Shown here piece after piece: positions 1 to 12,311 of a stretch of DNA of 64,000 nucleotides. Every line of letters starts with the position of its first letter. Position 1 is the stretch's first letter. Made by a program: the position numbers and the translations under genes. This DNA comes from Liolophura sinensis (taxonomy: Eukaryota; Mollusca; Polyplacophora; Chitonida; Chitonidae): the NCBI RefSeq assembly GCF_032854445.1, contig NC_088297.1:16379127-16443126 (forward strand), given 5' to 3'. The notes below the pieces were generated by a model that was not told the DNA's origin, ran no database searches, and saw only the letters and a program-made list of their open reading frames with translations.

Positions 1-2028
1 ATACTCCGTTATATATGAAAGTAAATGCAGCTGTGTATAATTCTACTCAAACATTCAATTCTAACAATGTAGTACATGTACATAGAAATAGTTTAACATC
101 ATGGTGTTGGCATATATCGCTACCAGTATAAGAAATTTTGATAATTAAATGTTTTATGTATCTATGCTTAGATGTATATGAAACTAACCGTCCACTTTAT
201 TTATTTATTTGATTGTTATTTTACGCCGTACACAAGAATATTTCACTTATACGACGGCGGCCACCATTATGGGGGAGGAAACCGTTCAGAGCCTAGGCGA
301 AACCCATAATGATCCACATGCTGCTGGCAGACCTTCCCGTGTCCACTTCAATATTGATGTAAGTGTATACAGCCATATCCTTGTTGAGAAGGAATCATGC
401 CGGTCTAGCCCAGCATCAGTATGTGATGGCCCAGTTTGAAGCCTTTTTATCATTTCAATGCGACATGTAGTAAATGTATACATTTTTAACAGATTAGCAC
501 ATTATATATTTACAGTTATACAAATTGTTCAAATATTTAATCGTTATGTCTTCGTATATCTTTTATTCACTTTGGCTTATTCTGAATGCTTTTTATTTTT
601 TTGTACCACTTTGAGCCTTTTTCTCTAGTATATATGTCTTGATTTTTTTGTTTTTTTGAAATCATGTCACTTCAACACAACAATGAAACAACAGAAGCAT
701 TGAAATAGTTTCACTATAAGCCAGATGGTAGTCTAAGAAACCAGCAATTGTTAATTCCCTCCATGTGCAGCAGGGGTGAAATAGGGCAATATGAAATGGG
801 GAAAAATCAGGTTCCCCAGGTTTTGTCTATTGACAACCGGCCAATAAATCAGGTTTTAAAGCGCATGCGTGTTATTTGCTACCTTCCTTGCACTGGCAAA
901 AACAGGAAACTAGGGCAATCTCTGACTAACATTTGCCTTTAAACCCCGATTTAAGTTACGTCTTCCTTATCTGGCAGATATAAATTACCCGCGCAGTACA
1001 AGGGAGTGTGACGAACAGCGAGTTCAGGAAGTCCTGGATTGTGAGCTTAGAGCCTGCCCGAGTTAATTGAATTAGTTTCTGATATGTCTAATGCAAACCA
1101 TCCAGTTGATTGCAGTCTACATTATAGTAGTTGAGCATAACTATGCATACTTATAATATACCTTAATCCGTCCAGACGTATTGTCTTCTCAGCTTTACAA
1201 GCTGGTATTTGATCAGGCGACCCATCGTAGACTGTTGCCAATCAAATGGATCAGGGTGAGCAGCTCTGCATATCAGTGGAAGGGCTTTACCAACCGATTG
1301 GGTAACTATATATATATCGTTGATACCGTCCCTGTTTGTGGGTCAAACAAAAAGTTTGATTAGGCGTGGTTAGTTATTAATGTGACTATGAATCAGTCTG
1401 CAAGCAACATCATTCATGTGTATGTATCATAAATGTTGGCTTGTAAAGTAAATAGGAGCGATTTGAGCTTTTAGACACTTACATAAGAGGTTATGTACTT
1501 TTTGAGAAATCAAGAAAAGAAACAACTCCTTCACATTCCATTTATCAACAAAAACCAGTTTTTTTTTTATGTGAATCATGTACTGATCATATTGTTGGAT
1601 ACTTAAATTTACATTTTTATGTACAAGTAGAATTAAATAAATATTTCAAATACGCTACATACTGTCTTGCATATACATGTACACTTGTATAATAGCAGTG
1701 TGCGATGAATTACCCTTGTTTCTCTAAAGCTTCCTCTTTTTTGTATGTCAGGTTACCTTCCGTCTCTTTAGGGTTTCCCTGTGTCAGTTTGCCATAACCT
1801 CATCCTTTTGTCCCCCCCCCCTCTCCCCAACGTCTTATCTGCTTCCCATGTGTATTTCTCAGGTATTCGAGTGTCTATATGTCTATTTCCTCATGATCTC
1901 ATTCTCTAAGTCGTTCACTTTTGTGTTGCCTTGCATGAAGTCTATTGAGGGTCCATTGCCCTCCACCAATATAACATATCACCCCTTGAGTAACGGTCTG
2001 AGTTACTCCTGGCACTTCGGTTTCCCCC
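1..2028. other. AT-rich sequence left of the modular array
   Basis: Apart from a degraded SINE near 205-345 I see no gene here. Open reading frames are short, and I recognise no conserved protein segment on either strand. The right edge, at about 2028, is where module A of the tandem array begins: the sequence before that point is not shared with the other A copies. Confidence 0.6.
205..345 (-). repeat. degraded SINE-1 fragment
   Basis: This matches the body of the tRNA-derived SINE seen in fuller form at 50735-51000: a T-rich start (TTTATTTATTTGATTG), then the TTTTACGCCGTAC and AGAATATTTCACTTATACGACGG blocks, here with many substitutions. The tRNA-like head is missing. Orientation is inferred from the terminal T tract, which is the reverse of an A-rich tail. 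Confidence 0.75.
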
Positions 2029-2384
2029 ACTCATAACAGTGACGGTTATCGCGTTAGTATTAAATTTCTGAGCATTACTAAATACAATTGTCAGATAAGT
2101 AAATTACTGCCGGACATGGTATCTATACATTTAGAAATAAAGTTAGTTCGAATGCGATTCCGCATCTAGGTTTTACACACACTGTAATATTGCACCCATA
2201 AACAAGTATTAGTGTCGGGATGAGGTGGTTCCTTGGAAAGACGATGGAGTGATCTGCTGGAAAAACGAAAGTGGAGCGGTTTATTGGAGGGACGATAGAA
2301 TAAGTGGCGGACTAATGAAAATTTAAGCTTGTAACAACCAGCCAAGCGAATTGAAGTTTTAACTAGCCACTAGCTCCCCATGTT

Positions 2385-2705
2385 AGCTTGTGTTAGCTTG
2401 CAACAGCTACCCTGGTTATCTTGCACTAGCTACCCAGACTATCTTCCCATAACTACTCTGGCTGTCTCCCAAAAGCTGAACTAGATGGTCTATATGCTTG
2501 CTCGTGCAATCCTAATTAGATCGCTGAAAATTGCGAGCTTGCAGGAAGCTTCACATAAGCTCCCATTTGAAACAAAGCGTGCTTGCGCAAGCCATAGCAA
2601 ACTCACCAGGGTAGCTACATCAAGCAATTAGCTAGCCTGGATAGCTAGCATTAGATAACTGACGTAGCTTACGCAAGCTATTCTGGATAGCTTAGGCTGA
2701 CTACC
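2385..2705. repeat. CTAGC/AGCTTGC-rich inverted-repeat block
   Basis: Dense with short palindromic words (GCTAGC, TAGCTAGC, AGCTTGC, GCAAGC) on both halves. The left half has CAGCTACCCTGG and the right half the near-complement CCAGGGTAGCTAC, so the block can be drawn as a long imperfect hairpin. It recurs in the other two A modules (about 15585-15905 and 20985-21310). No ORF. It could be a decayed fold-back or MITE-like element; I cannot assign a family. Confidence 0.5.
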
Positions 2706-3409
2706 AAGTTGCCATTGCGCACTTGATGATCTGATATAATGCTGGAATATGAATCCAGAAACCTTAACTATTTTCACACACATGCAATTTTAAAACACTC
2801 CTGTACATTGTACTAAAACAAATAACAGTTTAACTTCAGACTCTTAATTTATTTATACACACACAAAAAAAGCATTGATGACTACTTCCTTTCCCGCTAT
2901 ATTTCACCAGAGCAAAACCTGTAACGAAACAGAAACTTTTCTAATTGAATAATTCAGTATCAGTCATTTATTTATGCTCTATTTGAATCAGATAATTTCA
3001 CATGGGTATGAGGTAAACCTGAATTAGTAATATTCAGTAAAAAGGCAAAAGTTAATTATTTTTCTGAAATGTAAAGATATGTATATTATATGAAAAAAGA
3101 CTTGTTACTATGCCATTTCACAAAAGCCTGACTTATTTCAATTCAATGCATGCATTTGTGATTATGATTTACATTACACGAATCTTTATGCCGAATGCAT
3201 CAAGTCATATGAAAGACACGGAAAAAATATTAATTATCATGGTTATAAAAAGTACATACCGGTAGATCTGTTAAGGTGAAAATTATATGCATCCAGTCAG
3301 AGTTGTTTCAGATATGCCAGGTAATTCTCGCCCTATCTGTGTTCTAGTGAAAACTGACGGACAAATGATCCACATCAAAAATGGGGCGAATTAAACCCTA
3401 CGATGTAGA

Positions 3410-3757
3410 GTGAGTGAGTGAGTGCTTGGGGTTTAACGTCGTACTCAACAATTTTTCAGTCATATGACGACGAAGGAATCATTAGGGTGCATGTACGTGT
3501 AATGTGCCTCCTTGCAGGACGGATTTCCACCGCTCTTTTATTTAGTGCAGCTTCACTGAGACGACTTACCTAAGGCAAGTAAGCCATTATACTGATACGG
3601 GTCAACCAGTCGTTGCACTATCCCCTTCATGCTGAACGCCAAGCGAGGAAGTTACAACTTCCTCTTTTAAAGTCTTAGGTGTGACTCGATCAAGGATTGA
3701 TCCTGGATCTACCGGTCCCGAAGCGGACGCTCTACCAACTGTGCTATCCGGGCCGGT
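3410..3757 (-). mobile_element. tRNA-derived SINE-2, full length, with TSD
   Basis: On the minus strand the element begins GGACCGGCCCGGATAGCACAG, followed by TTGGTAGAGCG (A-box-like region) and GATCGAGTC (B-box-like region), so it has a tRNA-related pol III promoter. It ends in a GTGAGTGAGTGAG-type tail (plus strand 3410-3424). It is flanked by a 13-bp target duplication CCTACGATGTAGA at 3397-3409 and 3758-3770. The same insertion, with the same TSD, is in the other two A modules, so it predates the array duplications. Confidence 0.88.
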
Positions 3758-4439
3758 CCTACGATGTAGAAACAGGGTATGCTCCTTTCGACGGATATAC
3801 CTCGAGACAACCTCAGTGAAGCCATAATCAAGTGAGATACACCATATACTCGTACATCAATTTTCTACTTAATCTGATCACGATGAAAAAGTGGTGCAGT
3901 TAACAGAATTACACATATGCAATGCATTTATATTTCAGAATTTTTTTTTATGCAGGAAAAGAATTCAGTATATATTTTTGAGACAATAAAGAAATTACAG
4001 GGTACCTGCACCTGCGAAATACATAATATAAATGAAAATAGAATCAGTCAGTATAAAACATACCAAAGATTACTTTGAATTAAGTATAAGTGAAAAAGGG
4101 GATCCACAGTTTTAAATCGTACAGCATTCATAACTTATAATCGCAAGACCCATTTTCAAATCAGCTCAGTTCCCGAAGGAACATGTAAGAAGTAATACAC
4201 AATAAATACGGCTGATACCAATTAAGAAAGAAGCAGTCAACACTTTTCACTGATGCAGGGAAGCAACTCCACATTTGCGTGACCCATATTTCAAATTCGT
4301 ATAGTCCATCAATAATTTCCACGTGGAATACAGATATACGTATCTGTGTTGCGTTGATGGCAATAATTCTCAGAACCATCTCGTTGATGAGAAAATAAAA
4401 ACAAACAAAACAAACAAAAAAAAAAACGTTGAAGCTGAT

Positions 4440-4735
4440 GCAGCCCCTAAGAGTCCGATGAGGGAAGATAATGGAAGCGGATGATGATGAAATGATATAG
4501 AGGAAAATGAAGTGATATGGCGGGAAGGTAATAGAAGCCAGTTATGATGAAATGATTTAGTGGAAAGATACTCGAAATGGAGGGAGATGAAGTGATATGA
4601 CGGGAAGGTAATAGAAGCGAGATATGATGAAATGATTCAGTGGAAAGATAGTGGAAATGGAGGGAGATGAAGCGATATTGCGGGAAGGTAACAGATACGG
4701 ATGATGACGATATGGTTTAGTGGAAAATGATAGAA
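4440..4735. repeat. 80-bp minisatellite at the A/B boundary
   Basis: Units start with GAAGTGATATGG-like sequence at 4509, 4589 and 4669, an exact 80-bp period, with a partial unit on each side. Unit content is GGGAAGGTAATAGAAG then ATGATGAAATGATTTAGTGG. It is present at the start of every B module. The A-to-B and C-to-B junctions both fall at its left edge, so it is a probable site of recombination. A short poly-G run (about 4742-4760) follows. Confidence 0.85.
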
Positions 4736-5114
4736 CTTGGGCGGGTGGGGGGGGGGGGGATTGAAATGATCTGGTGGAAGTCTGGGGGATAAGTTGAACG
4801 ACGAAAGGTTTCAAGCACAGGTATAACAGTCAAGAGTTAATACAGGCAAGTCGATGGGAATGACACGTTGCTCACGTTCCTTGCATTTAGGGCTAAAACT
4901 AACGTTTGTAAAATGTAGTAGAAAGCAGTCAGACTCAAACTGGATAACACTTGATGAAAATTAAAACAAAACGTGTGGTACTGATTTTTCTCATGCAAGA
5001 GATGGAAATTAGAGTTCTACGTTTACAATTGGTAAAGACGCCAATTGGGTTTTCAAGGAATGTACATGCACAAAAAATGCATTCATGAACTGATAGAAAA
5101 TTTATTTACTTATA

Positions 5115-5260
5115 TTTCCTCTCCGGTCGTAAGTGGGAAGGCCTCCCAGCAACTTGCGGATGGTCGTGGGTTTCCCCTGGGCTCTGTCCTGTTTTCTACC
5201 ACCATAATGCTGGCCACCGTCGTACCAATCACCAATCAAATAAATACATACCGGTAAATA
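5115..5260 (+). repeat. SINE-1 body fragment inside module B
   Basis: Plus-strand copy of the SINE-1 body: GGAAGGCCTCCCAGCAACTT, then GGATGGTCGTGGGTTTCCCC, then CCACCATAATGCTGGCCACC, ending in an ATCAAATAAATA tail. The tRNA head and part of the body are missing. The same fragment is in the other four B modules, so it was present before the array expanded. Confidence 0.8.
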
Positions 5261-5314
5261 GATATTTATTTAATTATTTGAAGTTTTCCGTCGAACTCAC
5301 GAACATTACACTTA

Positions 5315-5650
5315 CCCAGATAACATTTACAAACTGGGCCGGTACTGGTCCAGCATACCAGCGTGCACAGTGGCTTCAGATTGGGTCTGTACAAATAGCC
5401 CCAATCGGACCGCTACTAGGCTGCTTTGTACCAAAACTGGGCCAATTCAAATTTTTCGGTACTGGGCCCGTATGGCGCAGCTGAACTAACCCAGTACTTC
5501 ACCGTTAGTGAACGACACGGGACCAGTTGTGGGAAACCGGTATTGGGCCAATCATGTTGAGTGGTATCAATCCATTATCAAACCCGTACAGGGCCAGAGC
5601 CGGTTGTACATCACCGCCCCAGTCATACCCACCGGTTAATACCCATTTAG
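5315..5650. repeat. degenerate GGGCC/CCAGTACC repeat in module B
   Basis: The block repeats short motifs such as TACTGGTCC, AACTGGGCC, TACTGGGCC and CCGGTATTGGGCC at irregular spacing. On the plus strand this gives ORFs with recurring W and TGP/GPV motifs. It looks like a decayed minisatellite, not a protein domain: the ORFs differ in length and end between the five B copies. Confidence 0.5.
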
Positions 5651-7441
5651 TAACCAGTTGACGCCTGAATTCAGCCAGTACACACAACAGATGTATAAAT
5701 CTGTCTGATCCTGAGGGAATTTAAAAAAAATAAAAAACAGTTGATGCTAAAAAATATTAAAGCCAGTTACCATCTAACACTGAGTATGTGTCCACTGATC
5801 GGAAGAATATCTATCACGATTAAAACTGCTTGAATGGATCGACTGTTGGCAAACGGGGAAGAAAGGAAACCAAGGTCAATCGATCATGTACAGAAAGAAC
5901 ATTCACTGGCTATACTTCACAAATCACTGATAAGTTCGAGTGAATATAGTAATTGACTAATACCGATACTAAAATTGGGTTTAAATATGCAAGGAGTTTG
6001 GTCAATCTTGTGTAAGTCTGTATATGTGTTTTACAATATGATTTGAAATCAGATAACAAGGAAGCGTTGAAACAGTTTCTAATATGCCCCGAAAGCTTAA
6101 TAATGCAAATGCATGTTTTTTTTATTTTTAAAACCCGAAATAACAAATACAGAAGTAATAAAGATTGACCAGTACACCATTAACAATTAGCTAACATCAA
6201 AAGATGAACTAAAGCCCAAAAGTGTGAATTAAAATTAGACGATGGTTTATTATTCCATTCTAGTTTATGTCGTGTAATTTGTTATTTTGAATGGTTTTCT
6301 TCACTGCGCCTTCTTTGTTCACCACTCTCTGCCGTCTTTCTCCCTGGCGGTCAGTTGTTTTTCTCAGCCAGACCATGATTTCTCTTTCAACTTGATCCGC
6401 TGTTGCTGAGTACAGCTTGTTCTTCAATACCGATTTTAACATAAAAAAAGAGACAAAAATACATCGATAACTAATATACCTTGTAAAATTAACCTGCTAC
6501 TTCAACGTGTTCTGCTGATGTTACTAACAACCATATGATTGTAAGCAACGTATATAACGGTTATCCATCGGCGATATGACAACACGCTCCACATGACCAT
6601 TGTTCATTCGCAACATCACATATTTACGAATCATAATCTCAATTTCTCAAACTGTGATATGATTAAACTGTGTTATTTAACTTAACATGTACGTATTTTA
6701 GCATCCGCACACTCACACAATAAGAGGTAAAAGGAGACGTGGCAGAGTTATTGCAACCCGGGGGGAAATGTGAAATGTTAATCATTCTTACTTCTGACAG
6801 CATAACAGAGATGGAGTCCACAAAATGCTCTCTTCGGGACGTCACCGGTCCCCTTCCATCCTTTCTTTCCCACCCAGTTCATTTTTATGGGCGACGACAT
6901 GGTTCAACGTCTGCGATATTGTTCTTCTAACAATGCCTTTAGCAGACCAGTCACCTACGAGGCTAAGACAATGGATCTAAAACAACCGAATGGATAAAAA
7001 ATTGTATAATTCAGCAGAACTAGAAATATTGTGACCATTCAGTGGACTGAAGATAAGGACAAATAAGGATTTAAATGTATATTATTTATCAGCGTTGCTA
7101 ATATTCAGTTTAAATTTAGAGACAGGAAAATTGAAAACTTTGCGAGTTATCCTAGTTGTAGAAATTTGTGGAACGCCCAACTAAAATGAGTGTAGAGTAA
7201 GATCTGTATATGTTACAGTAGCATGCATACGAAATTTAATAAAACATCAAACAAACAATTAGTAAATGTGTGTTTCAGACTAAAATAGTTATAAAACATA
7301 AGTTAATTACCAAGGCGTTTTTTATAGCCCGGTGAACGAGTTTGACATCAAATGCGGCAAGATCTTGAAAGGACTACACAGGCAGAAAGTCGTCCGCGAT
7401 GCTTGTTGTGTCCGGTCAATTGCTGTCCTTTTGCAGTATTT

Positions 7442-7886
7442 TCATTCGACATTTTCATCCGACATTCGTATATGTTTTAAAGACAAAAAATCATCCTCTA
7501 ACATATATGAGGAGCCATTTTGGTACAGTTTTTTTGATACGTGAAAATTATTCCCACACGCCTTAAAATCATTTCCTAATATATCATATGAATGTGAATT
7601 TAAGACATCTGAAAGGAATTCATTGCAACATCTTAACTCAATGTCATGAAGGCCAAAACGGCCTGCCAAAGGAAGTGGTTTAATCCGCCGATGTTCAGGT
7701 AAGGTGTTACGTTCAAACATGTAACTGGCTCTCCTTGGAGGGGTAAGTCGAATGCCGACTCCAGTTCCACTGCTGGAAAACCTGGCAGAGCAGGTGAAGG
7801 TGCTAGACGTATTTGCTTCGGCTGCGTTGGCATGAGGGGCTTCGTCGTCATCACTCTCGCTTGAGGAATATCTCTTTTGTTTGCGT
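7442..7886 (-). pseudogene. minus-strand exon-like ORF in module C, copy 1 (unrecognised)
   Basis: Reading on the minus strand, a pyrimidine-rich acceptor TTCCCTTGCAG ends at 7887. From there one frame stays open for about 147 codons to a TGA at the C/B boundary. The N-terminal part is basic (RKQKR) and then serine/acid rich (SSSESDDDE), like a nuclear-protein linker; the rest has no motif I recognise. Upstream on the same strand is a second open stretch (8103-8321, starting MKPLDDHIRHKT) whose splicing I could not resolve. Copy 3 of C lies directly downstream of the TNP2-like transposon remnant on this strand, so this may be an accessory gene of that transposon. Copy 2 is broken. Confidence 0.4.
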
Positions 7887-8399
7887 CTGCAAGGGAATTA
7901 TTTGCTGATGATCAATATGACACAAACATATACAGAATGCACATTAAATAGTACAACATTATTACAATCCATTAGGTTCTTAGTAACCTTAATTCGCTAG
8001 AATTCGCTAGCAAGTGTCAAACCATATGCATAAATGAAATAGTACGTTCTACTTCCTCTCCCCAAATCTTCCTCAGCGACCGTCTGTAAATCGGATATAT
8101 CCTCAGTTTACGTCGTCCATCCTGGTAAGTATCTGTGTGAGATAAGGCGATAAAACTTTGGTATATAACATATACCATTCTAATTTTTCCAATGTAGATA
8201 TTTTCGGTATTACCCCCTGATGAACAAGTGCAGTATATGTTTCCCATGGATCACACTTTCGTCCTTTGCAACACCAAACTTTTGCCGTTTTATGCCTGAT
8301 ATGATCATCAAGAGGTTTCATTATTGTATTTTAATAAAGTAACACATATTTTCATGAAATCATAAAACCTTATTCACAAACATTTTACACAAGCATTTG
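7445..8399. repeat. array module C, copy 1
   Basis: First of three copies (others at 11355-12311 and 26103-27055). It lies between two B modules and holds minus-strand exon-like sequence (7442-7886 and about 8050-8321). The right junction to B reads CATTTTACACAAGCATTTGG; the short ACACAAGCATTTG filler is in copies 1 and 2 but not copy 3, so copies 1 and 2 come from one duplication event. Confidence 0.83.
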
Positions 8400-11354
8400 G
8401 AAATAGAGGAAAATGAAGTCATATGGCGGGAAGGTAATAGAAGCCAGTTATGATGAAATGATTTAGTGGAAAGATACTAGAAATGGAGGGAGATGAAGTG
8501 ATATGACGGGAAGGTAATAGAAGCGAGATATGATGAAATGATTCAGTGGAAAGATAGTGGAAATGGAGGGAGATGAAGCGATATTGCGGGAAGGTAATAG
8601 ATACGGATGATGACGATATGGTTTAGTGGAAAATGATAGAACTGGGGCGGATGGGGGGGAGATTGAAATGATCTGGTGGAAGTCTGGGAAATAAGTTGAA
8701 CGACGAAAGGTTTCAAGCACAGGTATAACAGTCAAGAGTTAATACAGGCAAGTCGATGGGAATGACACGTTGCTCACGTTCCTTGCATTTAGGGCTAAAA
8801 CTAACGTTTGTAAAATGTAGTAGAAAGCAGTCAGACTCAAACTGGATAACACTTGATGAAAATTAAAACAAAACGTGTGGTACTGATTTTTCTCATGCAA
8901 GACATGGAAATTAGAGTTCTACGTTTACAATTGGTAAAGACGCCAATTGGGTTTTCAAGGAATGTACATGCACAAAAAATGCATTCATGAACTGATAGAA
9001 AATTTATTTACTTATATTTCCCCTCCGGTCGTAAGTGGGAAGGCCTCCCAGCAACTTGCGGATGGTCGTGGGTTTCCCCTGGGCTCTGTCCTGTTTTCTA
9101 CCACCATAATGCTGGCCACCGTCGTACCAATCACCAATCAAATAAATACATACCGGTAAATAGATATTTATTTAATTATTTGAAGTTTTCCGTCGAACTC
9201 ACGAACATTACACTTACCCAGATAACATTTACAAACTAGGCCGGTACTGGTCCAGCATACCAGCGCGCACAATGGCTTCAGATTGGGTCTGTACAAATAG
9301 CCCCAATCGGACCGCTACTAGGCTGCTTTGTACCAAAACTGGGCCAATTCAAATTTTTCGGTACTGGGCCCGTATGGCGCAGCTGAACTAACCCAGTACT
9401 TCACCGTTAGTGAACGACACGGGACCAGTTGTGGGAAACCGGTATTGGGCAAATCACATGTTGAGTGGTATCAATCCATTATCAAACCCGTACAGGGCCA
9501 GAGCCGGTTGTACATCACCGCCCCAGTCATACCCACCGGTTAATACGCATTTAGTAACCAGTTGACGCCTGAATTCAGCCAGTACACACAACAGATGTAT
9601 AAATCTGTCTGATCCTGAGGGAATTTAAAAAATTAAAAAACAGTTGATGCTAAAAAATGTTAAAGCCAGTTACCATCTAACACTGAGTATGTGTCCACTG
9701 ATCGGAAGAATATCTATCATGATTAAAACTGCTTGAATGGATCGACTGTTGGCAAACGGGGAAGAAAGGGAAACCAAGGTCAATCGATCATGTACAGAAA
9801 GAACATTCACTGGCTATACTTCACAAATCACTGATAAGTTCGAGTGAATATAGTAATTGACTAATACCGATACTAAAATTGGGTTTAAATATGCAAGGAG
9901 TTTGGTCAATCTTGTGTAAGTCTGTATATGTGTTTTACAATATGATTTGAAATCAGATAACAAGGAAGCGTTGAAACAGTTTCTAATATGCCCCGAAAGC
10001 TTAATAATGCAAATGCATGTTTTTTTTATTTTTAAAACCCGAAATAACAAATACAGAAGTAATAAAGATTGACCAGTACACCATTAACAATTAGCTAACA
10101 TCAAAAGATGAACTAAAGCCCAAAAGTGTGAATTAAAATTAGACGACGGTTTATTATTCCATTCTAGTTTATGTCGTGTAATTTGTTATTTTGAATGGTT
10201 TTCTTCACTGCGCCTTCTTTGTTCACCACTCTCTGCCGTCTTTCTCCCTGGCGGTCAGTTGTTTTTCTCAGCCAGACCATGATTTCTCTTTCAACTTGAT
10301 CCGCTGTTGCTGAGTACAGCTTGTTCTTCAATACCGATTTTAACATAAAAAAAGAGACAAAAATACATCGATAACTAATATACCTTGTAAAATTAACCTG
10401 CTACTTCAACGTGTTCTGCTGATGTTACTAACAACCGTATGATTGTAAGCAACGTATATAACGGTTATCCATCGGTGATATGACAACACGCTCCACATGA
10501 CCATTGTTCATTCGCAACATCACATATTTACGAATCATAATCTCAATTTCTCAAACTGTGATATGATTAAACTGTGTTATTTAACTTAACATGTACGTAT
10601 TTTAGCATCCGCACACTCACACAATAAGGGGTAAAAGGAGACGTGGCAGAGTTATTGCAACCCGGGGGGGAAATGTGAAATGTTAATCATTCTTACTTCT
10701 GACAGCATAACAGAGATGGAGTCCACAAAATGCTCTCTTCGGGACGTCACCGGTCCCCTTCCATTCTTTCTTTCCCACCCAGTTCATTTTTATGGGCGAC
10801 GACATGGTTCAACGTCTGCGATATTGTTCTTCTAACAATGTCTTTAGCAGACGAGCCACCTACGAGGCTAAGACAATGGATCTAAAACAACCGAATTGAT
10901 AAAAAATTGTATAATTCAGCAGAACTAGAAATATTGTGACCATTCAGTGGACTGAAGATGAAGACAAATAAGGATTTAAATGTATATTATTTATCTGCGT
11001 TGCTAATATTCAGTTTAAATTTAGAGACAGGAAAATTGAAAACTTTGCGAGTTATCCTAGTTGTAGAAATTTGTGGAACGCCCAACTAAAGTGAGTGTAG
11101 AGTAAGATCTGTATATGTTACAGTAACATGCATACGAAATTTAATAAAACATCAAGCAAACAATTAGTAAATGTGTGTTTCAGACTAAAACAGTTATAAA
11201 ACATAAGTTAATTACCAAGGCGTTTTTTTGTAGCCCGGTGAACGAGTTTGACATCAAATGTGGCAAGATCTTGAAAGGACTACACAGGCAGAAAATCGTC
11301 CGCGATGCTTGTTGTGTCCGGTCAATTGTCAATTGTCCTTTTGCAGTATTTTCA
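8400..11354. repeat. array module B, copy 2
   Basis: Same content and order as the copy at 4499-7444, starting in the 80-bp minisatellite and ending at CCTTTTGCAGTATTTTCA. Small differences include a CAATTGTCAATTG duplication near 11323-11335. Minus-strand ORFs at 9814-10050 and 10164-10346 match those of copy 1. Confidence 0.85.
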
Positions 11355-12311
11355 TTCGACATTTTCATCCGACATTCGTATATGTTTTAAAGACAAAAAT
11401 CATCCTCTAACATATATGAGGAGCCATTTTGGTACAGTTTTTCTGATACGTGAAAATTATTCCCACACGCCTTAAAATCATTTCCTAATATATCATATGA
11501 ATGTGAATTTAAGATATCTGAAAGGAATTCATTGCAACATCGTAACTCAATGTCATTGAAGGCCAAAACGGCCTGCCAAAGGAAGTGGTTTAATCCGCTG
11601 ATGTTCAGGTAAGGTGTTACGTTCAAACATGTAACTGGCTCTCCTTGGAGGGGTAAGTCGAATGCCGTTCCACTGCTGGAAAACCTGGCAGAGCAGGTGA
11701 AGGTGCTAGACGTATTTGCTTCGGCTGCGTTGGCATGAGGGGCTTCGTCGTCATTACTTTCGCTTGAGGAATATCTCTTTTGTTTGCGTCTGCAAGGGAA
11801 TTATTTGCTGATGATCAATATGACACAAACATATACAGAATGCACATTAAATAGTACAACATTATTACAATCCATTAGGTTCTTAGAAACCTTAATTCGC
11901 TAGAATTCGCTAGCAAGTGTCAAACCATATGCATAAATGAAATAGTAACATCTACTTCCTCTCCCCAAATCTTCCTCAGCGACCGTCTGTAAATCGGATA
12001 TATCCTCAGCTATCCTCAGTTTACGTCGTCCATCCTGGTAAGTATCTGTGTGAGATAAGGCGATAAAACTTTGGTATATAACATATACCATTCTAATTTT
12101 TCCAATGTAGATATTTTCGGTATTACCCCCCGACGAACAAGTGCAGTATATGTTTCCCATGGATCACACTTTCGTCCTTTGCAACACCAAACTTTTGCCG
12201 TTTTATGCCTGATATGATCATCAAGAGGTTTCATTATTGTATTTTAATAAAGTAACACATATTTTCATGAAATCATAAAACCTTATTCACAAACATTTTA
12301 CACAAGCATTT
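11355..12311. repeat. array module C, copy 2
   Basis: Same as the module at 7445-8399, including the ACACAAGCATTTG filler at its right end. The minus-strand exon is disrupted relative to copies 1 and 3: one base is inserted in GTCATTGAAGGCC (near 11554), and a few bases are lost near 11665 (GCCGTTCC against GCCGACTCCAGTTCC). This argues that the coding potential of this copy is not maintained. Confidence 0.83.

Larger units (their letters stand above)
2029..4498. repeat. array module A, copy 1
   Basis: First of three copies of a module of about 2.4 kb (others at 15241-17692 and 20639-23142). It starts with CACTCATAACAGTGACGG, contains a CTAGC-rich block (2385-2705) and a full SINE-2 (3410-3757), and ends in an 80-bp minisatellite that runs into module B. 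A minus-strand ORF of 72 codons (4161-4379) recurs in copy 2 but is frameshifted in copy 3 by a 2-base deletion near 22961, so I do not call it a gene. Copies differ by scattered substitutions and small indels, which implies recent duplication. Confidence 0.85.
4499..7444. repeat. array module B, copy 1
   Basis: First of five copies of a module of about 2.9 kb. In order it holds the 80-bp minisatellite, a SINE-1 fragment (5115-5260), a degenerate GGGCC/CCAGT-rich repeat (5315-5650), AT-rich sequence with two small minus-strand ORFs (5910-6146 and 6260-6442), and a final block ending CCTTTTGCAGTATTTTCA. The minus ORF at 6260-6442 (basic end RQGERRQR) stays open in all five copies. The copies are so similar that this alone is not evidence of selection. 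Confidence 0.85.

Noticed and set aside
5910..6146. 78-codon minus-strand ORF kept in all five B modules
   Set aside because: The modules are recent copies, so an open frame is expected without selection; the sequence is AT-driven and matches no family I know.
7332..7440. Possible plus-strand coding exon in module B (acceptor-like TTTTATAG/TTTTGTAG then PVNEFDIKCGKILKGLHRQK)
   Set aside because: The stretch is short and ends at the module boundary, and no partner exon was found on the plus strand. Conservation among recent copies is not informative.
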